Part shown: positions 8,322-15,746 of the stretch, one piece after another
Layout of the letters: each line of letters starts with the position of its first letter
Position numbering within the stretch: position 1 is the stretch's first letter
Source: Pseudonocardia autotrophica
GTDB lineage: Bacteria > Actinomycetota > Actinomycetes > Mycobacteriales > Pseudonocardiaceae
Assembly: GCF_003945385.1 (NCBI RefSeq)
Contig: NZ_AP018920.1
Location: 5,456,001 to 5,520,000, forward strand
Length of the DNA: 64,000 nucleotides
Direction: 5' to 3'
Notes under the pieces: generated by a model
Seen by the model: only the letters and a program-made list of their open reading frames with translations
Database searches by the model: none
Told to the model about the DNA's origin: nothing
Program-made: the position numbers and the translations under genes

Positions 8322-9010
8322 GGGCGTAGCGCGGTCGCGATGGTGTGCATGTCGTCGACGACGAGCAGGGCATCCGCGTCGGTGAGCCCTTCGGCGCGCT
8401 CGGGCCGCTTGGCGTAGCCGATGCACGGCACCCCGGCGGCGACCCCGGCGAGTGCATCGGTGATTGAGTCACCGACGAACACCGCGTCGGCCGGTGCCGC
8501 TCGGGCGATATCCAGCGCTGCGTGGAGAAGGTGCGGGTCGGGTTTCATCTGCTCGGGGTGCCCGAAGGGCCGGCCGATGATGTGCGCGACGTGCTCGGTC
8601 AGATCGTGGCGGGCGAGGTAGGTCCGGATGGCCCGCTCTGAGTTGTTGCTGACCACCAGCACCGTGCGGCCGGTCGCTACCACGGTCCGGATGAGCTCGT
8701 GCGCTCCGGGGGCCGGCTCAGCCACCGCAGCGGCCCGGGTCTCGTGCTCGATCACATGGGCCTCGACATCGCGACCGGACTCGGGCGAGTGGCGGTATGC
8801 GACGCGGAGCAGGACGAGCGGGTCGTCGGTGCGGACCTCGGTCAGATCGATGCCACGGACGGTGGCGAACTGGCGGACGGCGGCGGCGACGTCGGGTGCC
8901 GGATGGCCGGCGAACAGGTGCGCGACGGGGCCGTCGAAATCCAGCAGCACGACGCGGGCGCCACGGAGCAGGTCGACAAGCTGTGTGTGGGTTCCGGTCG
9001 GGAGGGTCAC
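8318..9010 (-). CDS. HAD-family hydrolase
   Basis: A 230-residue haloacid-dehalogenase-superfamily phosphatase. Motif I is LLDFDGPV, motif II lies in VLVVSNNS, the conserved lysine in MKPDPHLL, and motif IV is VFVGDSITDALAG. The catalytic aspartates are therefore present. Residues about 40-110 would be the helical cap of subfamily I. GTG at 9010 overlaps the GntR stop (GTGA), and its own stop overlaps the kinase start in the same way. It probably dephosphorylates a small phosphometabolite together with the neighbouring kinase-like protein. The substrate cannot be read from sequence. Confidence 0.85.
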   Translation of the reverse strand: MTLPTGTHTQLVDLLRGARVVLLDFDGPVAHLFAGHPAPDVAAAVRQFATVRGIDLTEVRTDDPLVLLRVAYRHSPESGRDVEAHVIEHETRAAAVAEPAPGAHELIRTVVATGRTVLVVSNNSERAIRTYLARHDLTEHVAHIIGRPFGHPEQMKPDPHLLHAALDIARAAPADAVFVGDSITDALAGVAAGVPCIGYAKRPERAEGLTDADALLVVDDMHTIATALRP

Positions 9011-9876
9011 CGTGGATACTCCCGGGTGATCGTGTTCCACACGGAGTCGAACCAGGTGCGTGCCTGGGTGACGTACTGGGGGCCGTTGCTGGTCTCGGCG
9101 TCGTCACCGGTGGAGAAGTGGAACAGGGTCGCGTCCTTGCCCATCGGGTCGAAGATCGGCACCTGTTCCTTGTCGATGGTGACGGTGTGTTCCAGGACGG
9201 GGTAGAAGCCGAAGAACGCTTCCTCGTCGTTGAGCAGGTAGAGCTTGAACAGGGGTGCTGCGCTGTGCGCGCGGACCTGGGCCGTCGCGGTCTTCACGAG
9301 CCCGAGGCCGGCAAGCTCCTGCACGCCGTCGGTGATGCTGTCCACGGCGCGGCGGGTGATGCGGTCTGCGCGCGTGCGGACGGCGGGGTCGTCGGCGGCG
9401 GTGTCCGCCCGGCACGGCAGGGCGAGAGGTGCGCCGGGGTCGGACAGCATGATCCGGATAGCGATGGACTCCGGGGTGAGTCGTCCGGCGCGAACCTTGT
9501 CCAGGACCTCGGACAGGGTGCCCGCGAGGGTCTCGCCGGAGAACCCGGCGAAGTCGATGCGCACGTCGGGGCGCTCGAACGCGGCTTCGATGTGCGGGCG
9601 CAGCCCCACCGGTAGCTCGGTCTGGGCGCGGACGAACACCCCACTCCCCTGCCGGCTGATGAGCAGCCGCTCGGCATAGAGGGGACGCAGCGCTGCCTTC
9701 ACGGTCTCGCGGGCGACGCCGTAGCGCTCGGCGAGGTCAGGCTGCGAGGGCAGCTTCTCCCCCGCCTTGAGCTTGCCGAGCTTGATCGCGGCGCGGATCT
9801 GGTTGGAGATCTGCTGCGACGGGGTGCGCGGATCCTCCGGGTCCAGATGCGCGAGGAACTCGGCTGGCGTGCTCAT
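9007..9876 (-). CDS. GntR-family transcriptional regulator of the AICE
   Basis: A 289-residue regulator. The N-terminal winged helix (about 15-85) is of GntR type: QQISNQIRAAIKLGKLKAG, then DLAERYGVARETVKAAL. The C-terminal ~190 residues differ from standard UTRA or FadR domains and are of unknown ligand. ATG at 9876 is 22 bp from the first of three 19-bp palindromic sites in the divergent promoter region. It therefore probably represses itself and the rightward transfer/replication genes, as KorSA-type regulators do on pSAM2. First gene of a tightly overlapping GntR-HAD-kinase operon. Confidence 0.88.
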   Translation of the reverse strand: MSTPAEFLAHLDPEDPRTPSQQISNQIRAAIKLGKLKAGEKLPSQPDLAERYGVARETVKAALRPLYAERLLISRQGSGVFVRAQTELPVGLRPHIEAAFERPDVRIDFAGFSGETLAGTLSEVLDKVRAGRLTPESIAIRIMLSDPGAPLALPCRADTAADDPAVRTRADRITRRAVDSITDGVQELAGLGLVKTATAQVRAHSAAPLFKLYLLNDEEAFFGFYPVLEHTVTIDKEQVPIFDPMGKDATLFHFSTGDDAETSNGPQYVTQARTWFDSVWNTITREYPR

Positions 9877-9897
9877 GTCACCACGGTATCGGTCTGC

Positions 9898-9916
9898 TGA
9901 CTAGCCCGGCTAGCCA
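9898..9916. promoter_or_regulatory. Operator 1, probable GntR site
   Basis: TGACTAGCCCGGCTAGCCA is a 19-bp palindrome with one mismatch, immediately upstream of the gntR gene. It shares the half-site TGRCTAG or TGRCYAG with two further sites in the same 128-bp divergent region. Confidence 0.75.
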
Positions 9917-9938
9917 TCTTCCTTATCCACGGTTGACA

Positions 9939-9957
9939 TGACTAGTCAGGCCAGTCA
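9939..9957. promoter_or_regulatory. Operator 2, probable GntR site
   Basis: TGACTAGTCAGGCCAGTCA is the second 19-bp site, centred 41 bp from operator 1. A TTGACA element at 9934-9939, which could be the -35 of the rightward promoter, overlaps its edge, fitting repression by occlusion. Confidence 0.75.
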
Positions 9958-9965
9958 CCCTGATA

Positions 9966-9984
9966 TGGCTAGCCAAGCTGGTCA
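9966..9984. promoter_or_regulatory. Operator 3, probable GntR site
   Basis: TGGCTAGCCAAGCTGGTCA is the third 19-bp site, centred 27 bp from operator 2 and close to the ribosome binding site of the first rightward gene. Its half-sites match those of the other two. Confidence 0.72.
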
Positions 9985-10004
9985 GGTTAACGAAGGAGTG
10001 AGTG

Positions 10005-10406
10005 ATGAGGGATCTTCCGGTGGTGCTCGACGGCTTCAAGCTCACGGTGGTGGAGCCACCCGCACCCAAGACCCGGCAGGACGCGAACGGCGCCGAAGTG
10101 CCGGTGACCGACCGGGACGGCGTTACGCAGTTCGTGGTGTCGCTGTTCGCGAAGCTCCAGGTCCAGGCGGGCCAGCGGGCCCCGAAGGGCGAGGAGATCA
10201 AGGTGACCCTGACCGCCGACCCGGGCGAGGGGTTCCCGGAGGACGCGCGAGTGCAGCTGATCGACGCGAAGATCAACCCGTACTCGATCGAGTCGCCGGA
10301 CGGGCGCACGGTCTCCGGGATCGCGTTCAAGGCGATGGGGCTCAAGCACGCCACCCCGGCCCCGATGCCGGCACGGCGGGGCAAGGACGACGGGGGCGAG
10401 TCGTGA
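10005..10406 (+). CDS. AICE-conserved hypothetical protein
   Basis: A 133-residue soluble protein. ATG at 10005 follows GAAGGAG by six bases; a GTG three bases earlier is less well placed. The sequence is beta-rich (VVLDGFKLTVVE, FVVSLFAKLQVQ, EIKVTLTADP) with a charged tail. Similar short proteins are typically the first gene after the regulator in AICEs, but I know of no assigned function. It is the first gene of the rightward operon and lies under the three GntR sites. Its stop overlaps the next start (GTGA). Confidence 0.75.
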   Translation: MRDLPVVLDGFKLTVVEPPAPKTRQDANGAEVPVTDRDGVTQFVVSLFAKLQVQAGQRAPKGEEIKVTLTADPGEGFPEDARVQLIDAKINPYSIESPDGRTVSGIAFKAMGLKHATPAPMPARRGKDDGGES

Positions 10407-10666
10407 CCGACCGCCCGGACTTCCTGCCCTCCTCCACCGTCTCGGTCGGGATGCACTTGTACGAGACCACGACGTTCGCCACGCACCTCTACCCGGACGA
10501 CGACCGAGTCACCGTCGACGCGGCTGGGTCGGGCGGCACGGTGACGCTGTTCCTCGACCGTCCGGAGATCACCCGCCTACGCGGGGTGCTGGAGCAGGCC
10601 GAGCAGGACCTGACCGAACAGCAGCAGAAGATCGGGGTCCGCGCGATCAGCGGACCGGCCGCCTGA
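10403..10666 (+). CDS. Small hypothetical protein of the AICE operon
   Basis: An 87-residue protein beginning with GTG at 10403, coupled to the preceding gene by a GTGA overlap. It has a predicted beta N-terminal half (STVSVGMHLYETTTFATHL, GTVTLFLDR) and a helical C-terminal half (ITRLRGVLEQAEQDLTEQQQ). No known domain. Co-regulation with the transfer genes is inferred from position. Confidence 0.7.
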   Translation: MTDRPDFLPSSTVSVGMHLYETTTFATHLYPDDDRVTVDAAGSGGTVTLFLDRPEITRLRGVLEQAEQDLTEQQQKIGVRAISGPAA

Positions 10667-10762
10667 CCCGGCCCATTCCTTCCGGCCGGAGTGCTTTCCG
10701 GCGACTCCATGGCAGTTCCAAGACGGGGACACCTGTGTCCTCACATCAAGGGGTGAGCACCA

Positions 10763-10942
10763 ATGACGTGCACGGAATGCAGCGGTAGCCGGGCTTGCGA
10801 CGAATGTGATGGCTACGGCCATTCGATCGCCGGTGACGAGTGCGGCGAATGCGGCGGGTCGGGGGTGTGTCCGCACTGCTGGGGACACGTCGACCTGACC
10901 ACCGAAACCAAGAACAGCGAGATGGAGGAGGTACTGCGATGA
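10763..10942 (+). CDS. Small cysteine-rich zinc-ribbon protein
   Basis: A 59-residue protein. ATG at 10763 has AAGGGG upstream. It carries CxxC pairs at residues 3/6, 12/15, 27/30 and 36/39, spaced with glycines like the DnaJ zinc-finger repeats (CTECSG, CDECDG, CGECGG, CPHCWG). It should bind one or two zinc ions and may contact nucleic acid or protein. Its stop overlaps the next start (ATGA), placing it firmly in the operon. Confidence 0.75.
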   Translation: MTCTECSGSRACDECDGYGHSIAGDECGECGGSGVCPHCWGHVDLTTETKNSEMEEVLR

Positions 10943-11127
10943 CCACGACCACGAAGACCCGTCCCCGCGCCACCACCGGTGTCGGACGCCTCGTGCGACG
11001 CCTGGAGATCGAGCGGCGTCGCTGGTCGCGTCATGACCATCCGGTGATCCCGACCGAGCAGGCGTGGCAGGCCGGGGTCGCCGAGGGCCTCCGGCTGGCC
11101 CAGGTCGCGATCCGCAAGGGGGTCTGA
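10939..11127 (+). CDS. Small basic hypothetical protein
   Basis: A 62-residue arginine-rich protein (KTRPRATTG, RRLEIERRRWSRHDHP), starting with ATG at 10939 that overlaps the zinc-ribbon stop. A GGAGGAGG sequence lies just upstream. The C-terminal helix (EQAWQAGVAEGLRLAQVAIRK) looks amphipathic. Function unknown. Confidence 0.68.
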   Translation: MTTTTKTRPRATTGVGRLVRRLEIERRRWSRHDHPVIPTEQAWQAGVAEGLRLAQVAIRKGV

Positions 11128-11131
11128 GGTC

Positions 11132-11482
11132 ATGGCGCTCAGCCTCGGGCCGCGGGACCGGATCAAAACCCTGCCGAAGGTCAACCGGCGCGCGCTGCGC
11201 AAGTACGGCGAGTTCTGGCGGGCCCTGCAGCTGGTCGGCGACGCCCTGACCGACGCAGAGAAGGTCGCCGCCAAGGCAGGCGACAGCGGCAGGGGCAAGC
11301 AAGGCCGGACCGCCGGCAAGGGCACGTCAGCGAAGGCCGGCGGCGACGGCCAGCACTGGTCGCACGCCTCCCCGGACGAGATCTCGGCGGCGGCGAAGAA
11401 GTCGCACAGCTCGCTGAAGGTGATGGCCAGTTCGGCGAAGAAGTGGGAGGCCGAACTGGTCTCCCGGGAGTGGAGGAAGTGA
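11132..11482 (+). CDS. Hypothetical AICE protein with basic linker
   Basis: A 116-residue protein starting at ATG 11132, four bases after the previous stop. An N-terminal helical segment (NRRALRKYGEFWRALQLVGDAL) and a C-terminal helical segment are joined by a glycine-, lysine- and serine-rich linker at about 50-75. The linker and the highly positive charge suggest a nucleic-acid contact. No family recognised. Confidence 0.7.
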   Translation: MALSLGPRDRIKTLPKVNRRALRKYGEFWRALQLVGDALTDAEKVAAKAGDSGRGKQGRTAGKGTSAKAGGDGQHWSHASPDEISAAAKKSHSSLKVMASSAKKWEAELVSREWRK

Positions 11483-11483
11483 C

Positions 11484-11672
11484 ATGTCCAAGGCCGTCGA
11501 CCGCACCGTCGAGGAGTTGGACGCCGCGATGCGGGAGTTGCGCCGGTCCCTGCACGGGATCCCGTATCGCACGGGTGGGTTCAAGAACACCCACGACAAC
11601 CTCGCCCGCGACGTCGCCGTGTTGACCGTGCATCTGGATTCGGCGCGCGGCGCGTTGCGCGCACAGAAGTGA
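11484..11672 (+). CDS. Small helical hypothetical protein
   Basis: A 62-residue protein (MSKAVDRTVEELDAAMRELR...). ATG at 11484 comes one base after the previous stop, with GGAGGAAG upstream. It is predicted to be mostly helical. Last gene before the hairpins that precede the translocase gene. Function unknown. Confidence 0.68.
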   Translation: MSKAVDRTVEELDAAMRELRRSLHGIPYRTGGFKNTHDNLARDVAVLTVHLDSARGALRAQK

Positions 11673-11735
11673 CCACCCGGGTGGTGGGGTGCCCGCCGAG
11701 ATGGATTCTTGGCGGAAACACACGGCGGGCGCCCC
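11673..11735. terminator. Two inverted repeats before the translocase gene
   Basis: CCACCCGGGTGG (11673-11684) is a perfect palindrome. GGGGTGCCCGCCG (11686-11698) pairs with CGGCGGGCGCCCC (11723-11735) with one mismatch and a 24-base loop. They could attenuate transcription between the small-protein genes and the transfer genes, or form part of a transfer or replication site. Confidence 0.45.
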
Positions 11736-11769
11736 GCTACCCGGTCTCGATTCGTGAGGACTGGTAGCA

Positions 11770-13209
11770 ATGAGCAAGCGTAGTAGCTCGGCAACTCGCA
11801 TCAACGGCCCCGCCCGGCACGGCACCCGGGCCACCCGGCCACCCGGCCGCGAGTTCCAGGCCGCCGCCTGGCTCGCCCGACACCCCGGCTTCATCGCCGC
11901 CCCACTGCTGGGGCTCGGCCTCGCGCTCAGCCTCGGCCCGCTCATCACCGCCGCCGCTCTCGCGGTCCTGATGGCCGGTGTGGCCGTGTGGGGACGGGCG
12001 CACCCGGCCAGCTTCGACCGGTTCGCCGCCCCGCACCTGCGGGCCGCCTGGCGCCGTTGGACCGTCTACCGCGGTCGCCGGTGGACACAGCTGATGTCGG
12101 ACTGCGGCCTGACCCGCGAGCACCGCCACAGCGGCGAACAGCTCGTCCCCCGCGTGCTCCGGGTCCGCTCCTCGTCGTCGACGATCGACACCGTCTACGT
12201 CCGCATGGTCCGCGGGCAGGACGTCGCGTTCTGGCAGGAACGCGCCTCTGTTCTCTACGAGGCGTTGATCGCGCACCGGGTGGCGATCACCCGCCACCGG
12301 CCGGGCGTCGTCGCGGTGGTGATCGAGTGGGAGCTGCCCTTCACCCGCACCATCCCCGCGCCGGACATCCCCGAACAGGCCGACGACGTCGACCTCGGCG
12401 CGGTCGAGATCGGCGACAACGAACGCGGCGAACCCTTCACCGCGCCCCTCGTCGGCGGACACCGGCTCGTCGCTGGCGCCTCCGGGTCCGGGAAGGGGTC
12501 AATCCTGTGGTCCACACTGCGCGGGGTCGGGCCGTGCCTGCGCGACGGGGTCGTGCGGGTGTGGATGGTCGACCTCAAGGGCGGCGTGGAGACCGAACAG
12601 GGCGCGCCGCTGTTCCACCGCTACGCCACCTCGATGGCCGAGGCCCTGGAGCTGTTGGCCGAGTTCCGCGATGCGATGCGGGATCGGCAGGACGACATGC
12701 GCGAGCAGAACATCCGCGCCTGCACCCCGAGCGCGGCGACGCCGGTGGAGCTGTTGGTCATCGACGAGATGGCCATGCTCACCGCCTACGGCGACCGCAC
12801 CAGTGTCCGCGAGGCCCTGCGCCTGCTGGCCGAGGTCATGACCCAAGGCCGGGCCTCGCTGTTCGCCGTGCACGGCTACCTGCAGGAACCCTCCAAGGAC
12901 GTCGTCGACGTGCGGGAGCTGTTCACCCAGCGGATCTGCCTGGGCGTCACCGCCGCATCCCATGTCGACATGGTGCTCGGCGAAGGTGCCCGCGAACGCG
13001 GGGCGCTGGCCGACGAGGTCCCGGGCGACGCCCGCCACGCCGGGATCGGCTTCGTCATCGACCGCGGGTCGCGGCTCCCGGTCCGCTTCCGCGCGGCGTT
13101 CGTCTCCGACGACGGCATCGCCGAGCTCGTCCAACGTTGCGCCCCGCCGCTGGACGCCGACGTGATCGGCCTCCACAACGACGGCGACACCGAGCGGGGG
13201 GCGGCCTGA
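11770..13209 (+). CDS. FtsK/SpoIIIE-type DNA translocase (TraB/TraSA-like)
   Basis: A 479-residue protein. One or two membrane segments at about 40-75 are followed by an FtsK-type ATPase. Walker A is GASGSGKGS (Lys242) and Walker B is LLVIDEMAM (Asp332). AICEs and streptomycete plasmids use one such protein to pump double-stranded DNA between hyphae, unlike type IV systems. The length matches that group. It is followed directly by a small membrane protein and by replication genes. ATG at 11770 is preceded by GAGGACTG. Confidence 0.92.
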   Translation: MSKRSSSATRINGPARHGTRATRPPGREFQAAAWLARHPGFIAAPLLGLGLALSLGPLITAAALAVLMAGVAVWGRAHPASFDRFAAPHLRAAWRRWTVYRGRRWTQLMSDCGLTREHRHSGEQLVPRVLRVRSSSSTIDTVYVRMVRGQDVAFWQERASVLYEALIAHRVAITRHRPGVVAVVIEWELPFTRTIPAPDIPEQADDVDLGAVEIGDNERGEPFTAPLVGGHRLVAGASGSGKGSILWSTLRGVGPCLRDGVVRVWMVDLKGGVETEQGAPLFHRYATSMAEALELLAEFRDAMRDRQDDMREQNIRACTPSAATPVELLVIDEMAMLTAYGDRTSVREALRLLAEVMTQGRASLFAVHGYLQEPSKDVVDVRELFTQRICLGVTAASHVDMVLGEGARERGALADEVPGDARHAGIGFVIDRGSRLPVRFRAAFVSDDGIAELVQRCAPPLDADVIGLHNDGDTERGAA

Positions 13210-13424
13210 TGCGCACCACCATCGTATGGGCCCTGCGCACCTGGGCCAAGCTCACCCTGCTCTTCGCCGTGATCGTCGGCGGGACCTGGCTCTACCTCGG
13301 ATCGGCCTCGGGCTGGTTCTGGATCGTGACCGGCGGCGCGCTGGTGGCGGAGTGGTACGTGATCCGCCAGCTCGCCCGAGAGTGGTCCTGGGAAGCCCGC
13401 GCCACCTGGTGGTGGTCAGCATGA
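13209..13424 (+). CDS. Small membrane protein, spread-like
   Basis: A 71-residue protein with two predicted membrane spans (LTLLFAVIVGGTWLYLGSA and FWIVTGGALVAEWYVI) and a tryptophan-rich tail. ATG at 13209 shares a base with the translocase stop (TGATG). Its place next to the translocase is that of Spd proteins, which help plasmid spread within the recipient mycelium. The role is inferred from position and topology only. Confidence 0.68.
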   Translation: MRTTIVWALRTWAKLTLLFAVIVGGTWLYLGSASGWFWIVTGGALVAEWYVIRQLAREWSWEARATWWWSA

Positions 13425-14086
13425 CCGATCAGGCCGGCACCGTGCAGGACGCGCTGTTCGGCGATCCTGTCACCGTCCAGCCCGACGACCACGGCCCGGC
13501 GGCGACGCAGGACCCGCGCGAGGTCGCCCGCATCGTCGGCCTCGCTCACGACCCGGGGCTGTTCCTCGTCGAGCGCTCCGGACAGGTCCTGCGGGCCGAC
13601 CCTGCCCGCCCTGGCTGCGCGGACGCGCTCGCCCGCCACGACGGGGACACCGTGGTCCAGCTCCTCGACACCGGCCACCTCCGGCTCGGCGGCACCCACC
13701 ACGTCCACCACGCAGGCTCGGAAGGACCGGCCCGCTCCGTGCTCGTGCCCAAGCAGACGCGCGACATGGTGTCCCGCTGGGACCACCTGCACCCCATCCC
13801 CACACCAGCCCGGGCCTCCGAGCCGAAGAAGGTGCCGCAGCGCTCCACGGGACTCATCGGGGTCGATGTTGTCGAGCCGGGCAAGGCCCTGGTGTGCCTG
13901 GGCCACACCGGCCAGGGCGGCACTGTGCTGCGCGAGGCCGGCCGCTACCGGGTCGAGAACGACCACGGCGCACTCGTCGGTCACGCCAGCTCCTACCGGG
14001 CCGCCGCCCGCCTGCTCGCCCGCTACCACGGCTACACGCCGGGACCGGTCGAGATCGAGCACGAACACCGCGCCCACCGCCGGTAA
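13421..14086 (+). CDS. Hypothetical AICE protein upstream of rep
   Basis: A 221-residue soluble protein. ATG at 13421 overlaps the previous stop (ATGA). The N-terminal half (about 25-100) resembles a compact domain with HDPGLFLVER and LARHDGDTVVQLLDTGHL. The C-terminal part (about 145-215) holds GRYRVENDHGALVGHASSY followed by an alanine-rich helix, looking like a second small domain. Proteins of this size sit before repSA in several AICEs, but I know of no tested function. Confidence 0.7.
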   Translation: MTDQAGTVQDALFGDPVTVQPDDHGPAATQDPREVARIVGLAHDPGLFLVERSGQVLRADPARPGCADALARHDGDTVVQLLDTGHLRLGGTHHVHHAGSEGPARSVLVPKQTRDMVSRWDHLHPIPTPARASEPKKVPQRSTGLIGVDVVEPGKALVCLGHTGQGGTVLREAGRYRVENDHGALVGHASSYRAAARLLARYHGYTPGPVEIEHEHRAHRR

Positions 14087-14175
14087 CCCGGCCCGGCCTC
14101 GCCGCTGTGCGACCAGCTCCCGGCGGGGCAGACGCCCACCCACAGCCTTTGACCCGTCCCGGGAGGGATGCCGTG

Positions 14176-15531
14176 ATGACGGCTGCCACAACCACCCAGC
14201 ACGACCACGACCTGTCCCACCTGCTGCGCTCCGAGAACTTCCAGGACTGGCGCCGCGAAGTGACCGCCATCGGCGGCTGCGCCGCCCCGATCCACCTCAC
14301 CGGCTCGTCGCGCATCCACGACCGAGCCACTGGCACCGTCCTCGCTGAGCGGGAGGGCGAGATCCTCGCTCCGTGCGGCAACCGGCGCGCGTCGGTCTGT
14401 CCGGCCTGCTCGGATCGCTACGCCTCCGACGCCTACCACCTCCTGCGCTCCGGAATGGCCGGCGGCAAGGGCGTCCCCGACACCGCCACCGAGCACCCAC
14501 GGGCGTTCGTCACCCTCACCGCCCCGTCGTTCGGGCCGGTCCACACCCGCCGCGTCACCGCCCGCGGGCTCGTCGTCCCCTGCGGCTGCGGGGACAAGCA
14601 CCACCGCGACGACCCCCGCGTCGGCACCGCAATCGACCCCGACACCCACGACTACGTCGGCGCCGTGCTCTGGCAGGCCCACGCCGGAAAGCTCTGGAAC
14701 CGCTTCGCCATCCGACTCCGACGGCTGCTCGCCGGGATGCTCGGGGTCAAGGTCCGCGAGTTCCACGACCACGCCCGGCTCTCCTACGCCAAGGTCGCCG
14801 AGTACCAGCGCCGCGGGCTCGTGCACTTCCACGCAGTCGTCCGCCTCGACGGACCCGACGGGCCGACCACCGCACCACCCGGCTGGATCACCACCGAGGC
14901 CCTGGGCGTCGCGGTCCGGGACGCAGCAAGCTCGGTGTCCCTCGTCGTGGACCGACCGGACGGGACACCGCTCCCGCTGGCATGGGGGAAGCAGGTCGAC
15001 ATCCGCCCCATCACCTCGACTACAGCGGCCGCGCTCGAGGACGACGACGGCGAGATCACCGACAATGCCCTGGCCGCCTACGTCGCCAAGTACGCCACCA
15101 AGGGCACCGGAAAGTCCGAGGCGACCGACCGGCCGATCCGCGACATCGCCCACGTCCGGCATCTCGACATCACCCCGCACCACCGACGGTTGATCGAAAC
15201 CGCGTGGGAGCTCGGTGGCCAGGAGCAGTACGAGGCGCTGAACCTGCGCCGGTGGGCGCACATGCTCGGCTTCCGCGGCCACTTCCTGACCAAGTCCCGC
15301 GCCTACTCCACGACCTTCGGCACTATCCGCGGGGAGCGCCGCACCTACCGCCTCGGCGAGACCCTCGCCGGCCTCGACACCCCCGCCGACTCGGGTTCCG
15401 TGCTGGTCGTCAACGACTGGCAGGTCGTCCAGTTCGGACACCGGAACGACGCCGAACGAGAGATCGCACTCGGCATCGCCGAACGACGACGCGAACAACG
15501 CACCACGCGATCCCGGAAGGAGACGTCATGA
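14176..15531 (+). CDS. repSA: RepSA-type rolling-circle replication initiator
   Basis: A 451-residue initiator of the actinomycete 'replication initiator' family. An early cysteine cluster (CGNRRASVCPAC, then CGCGDKHH) suggests zinc binding. The HUH-type motif is in RGLVHFHAVV (His217, His219), and the candidate nicking tyrosines are in AAYVAKYATK (Tyr302, Tyr306). It should nick the double-strand origin so that the excised circle replicates by rolling circle. ATG at 14176 lies eight bases after GGGAGGG; a GTG at 14173 is also possible. Its stop overlaps xis. Confidence 0.9.
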   Translation: MTAATTTQHDHDLSHLLRSENFQDWRREVTAIGGCAAPIHLTGSSRIHDRATGTVLAEREGEILAPCGNRRASVCPACSDRYASDAYHLLRSGMAGGKGVPDTATEHPRAFVTLTAPSFGPVHTRRVTARGLVVPCGCGDKHHRDDPRVGTAIDPDTHDYVGAVLWQAHAGKLWNRFAIRLRRLLAGMLGVKVREFHDHARLSYAKVAEYQRRGLVHFHAVVRLDGPDGPTTAPPGWITTEALGVAVRDAASSVSLVVDRPDGTPLPLAWGKQVDIRPITSTTAAALEDDDGEITDNALAAYVAKYATKGTGKSEATDRPIRDIAHVRHLDITPHHRRLIETAWELGGQEQYEALNLRRWAHMLGFRGHFLTKSRAYSTTFGTIRGERRTYRLGETLAGLDTPADSGSVLVVNDWQVVQFGHRNDAEREIALGIAERRREQRTTRSRKETS

Positions 15532-15746
15532 CCACGCGGTACCTGACCGTCCCGGAGGCGGCGGACTACCTCAATACCTCCGTGCGCTTCGTCCGCCGGC
15601 TGATCGCTGAACGCCGGATCGCCTTCCATTATGTCGGCCGGCACGTGCGGCTTCGGGTCGCCGACCTGGAGGAGTTCGTCCAGTCCGGACGGGTCGAACC
15701 GGTGACCGCCGGCGACGTCCGCCGACAGCTTCGGAAGGTGGGCTGA
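15528..15746 (+). CDS. xis: Excisionase (Xis), HTH_17 type
   Basis: A 72-residue protein with a MerR-like winged helix: TVPEAADYLNTSVRFVRRLI, then VGRHVRLRVADLEEFV. ATG at 15528 overlaps the rep stop and its own stop overlaps int (TGATG). On pSAM2 the order rep-xis-int is the same, and Xis directs the integrase towards excision by bending DNA at the attachment site. Confidence 0.92.
   Translation: MTTRYLTVPEAADYLNTSVRFVRRLIAERRIAFHYVGRHVRLRVADLEEFVQSGRVEPVTAGDVRRQLRKVG

Noticed and set aside
1..10000. A left attachment site for the AICE
   Set aside because: I looked by eye for a copy of the tRNA-Gly 3' end on both strands and found none; a similarity search would be needed.
14032..15498. 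Large minus-strand frame opposite the rep gene
   Set aside because: It is a shadow of repSA with valine/glycine-rich content and no recognisable domain.
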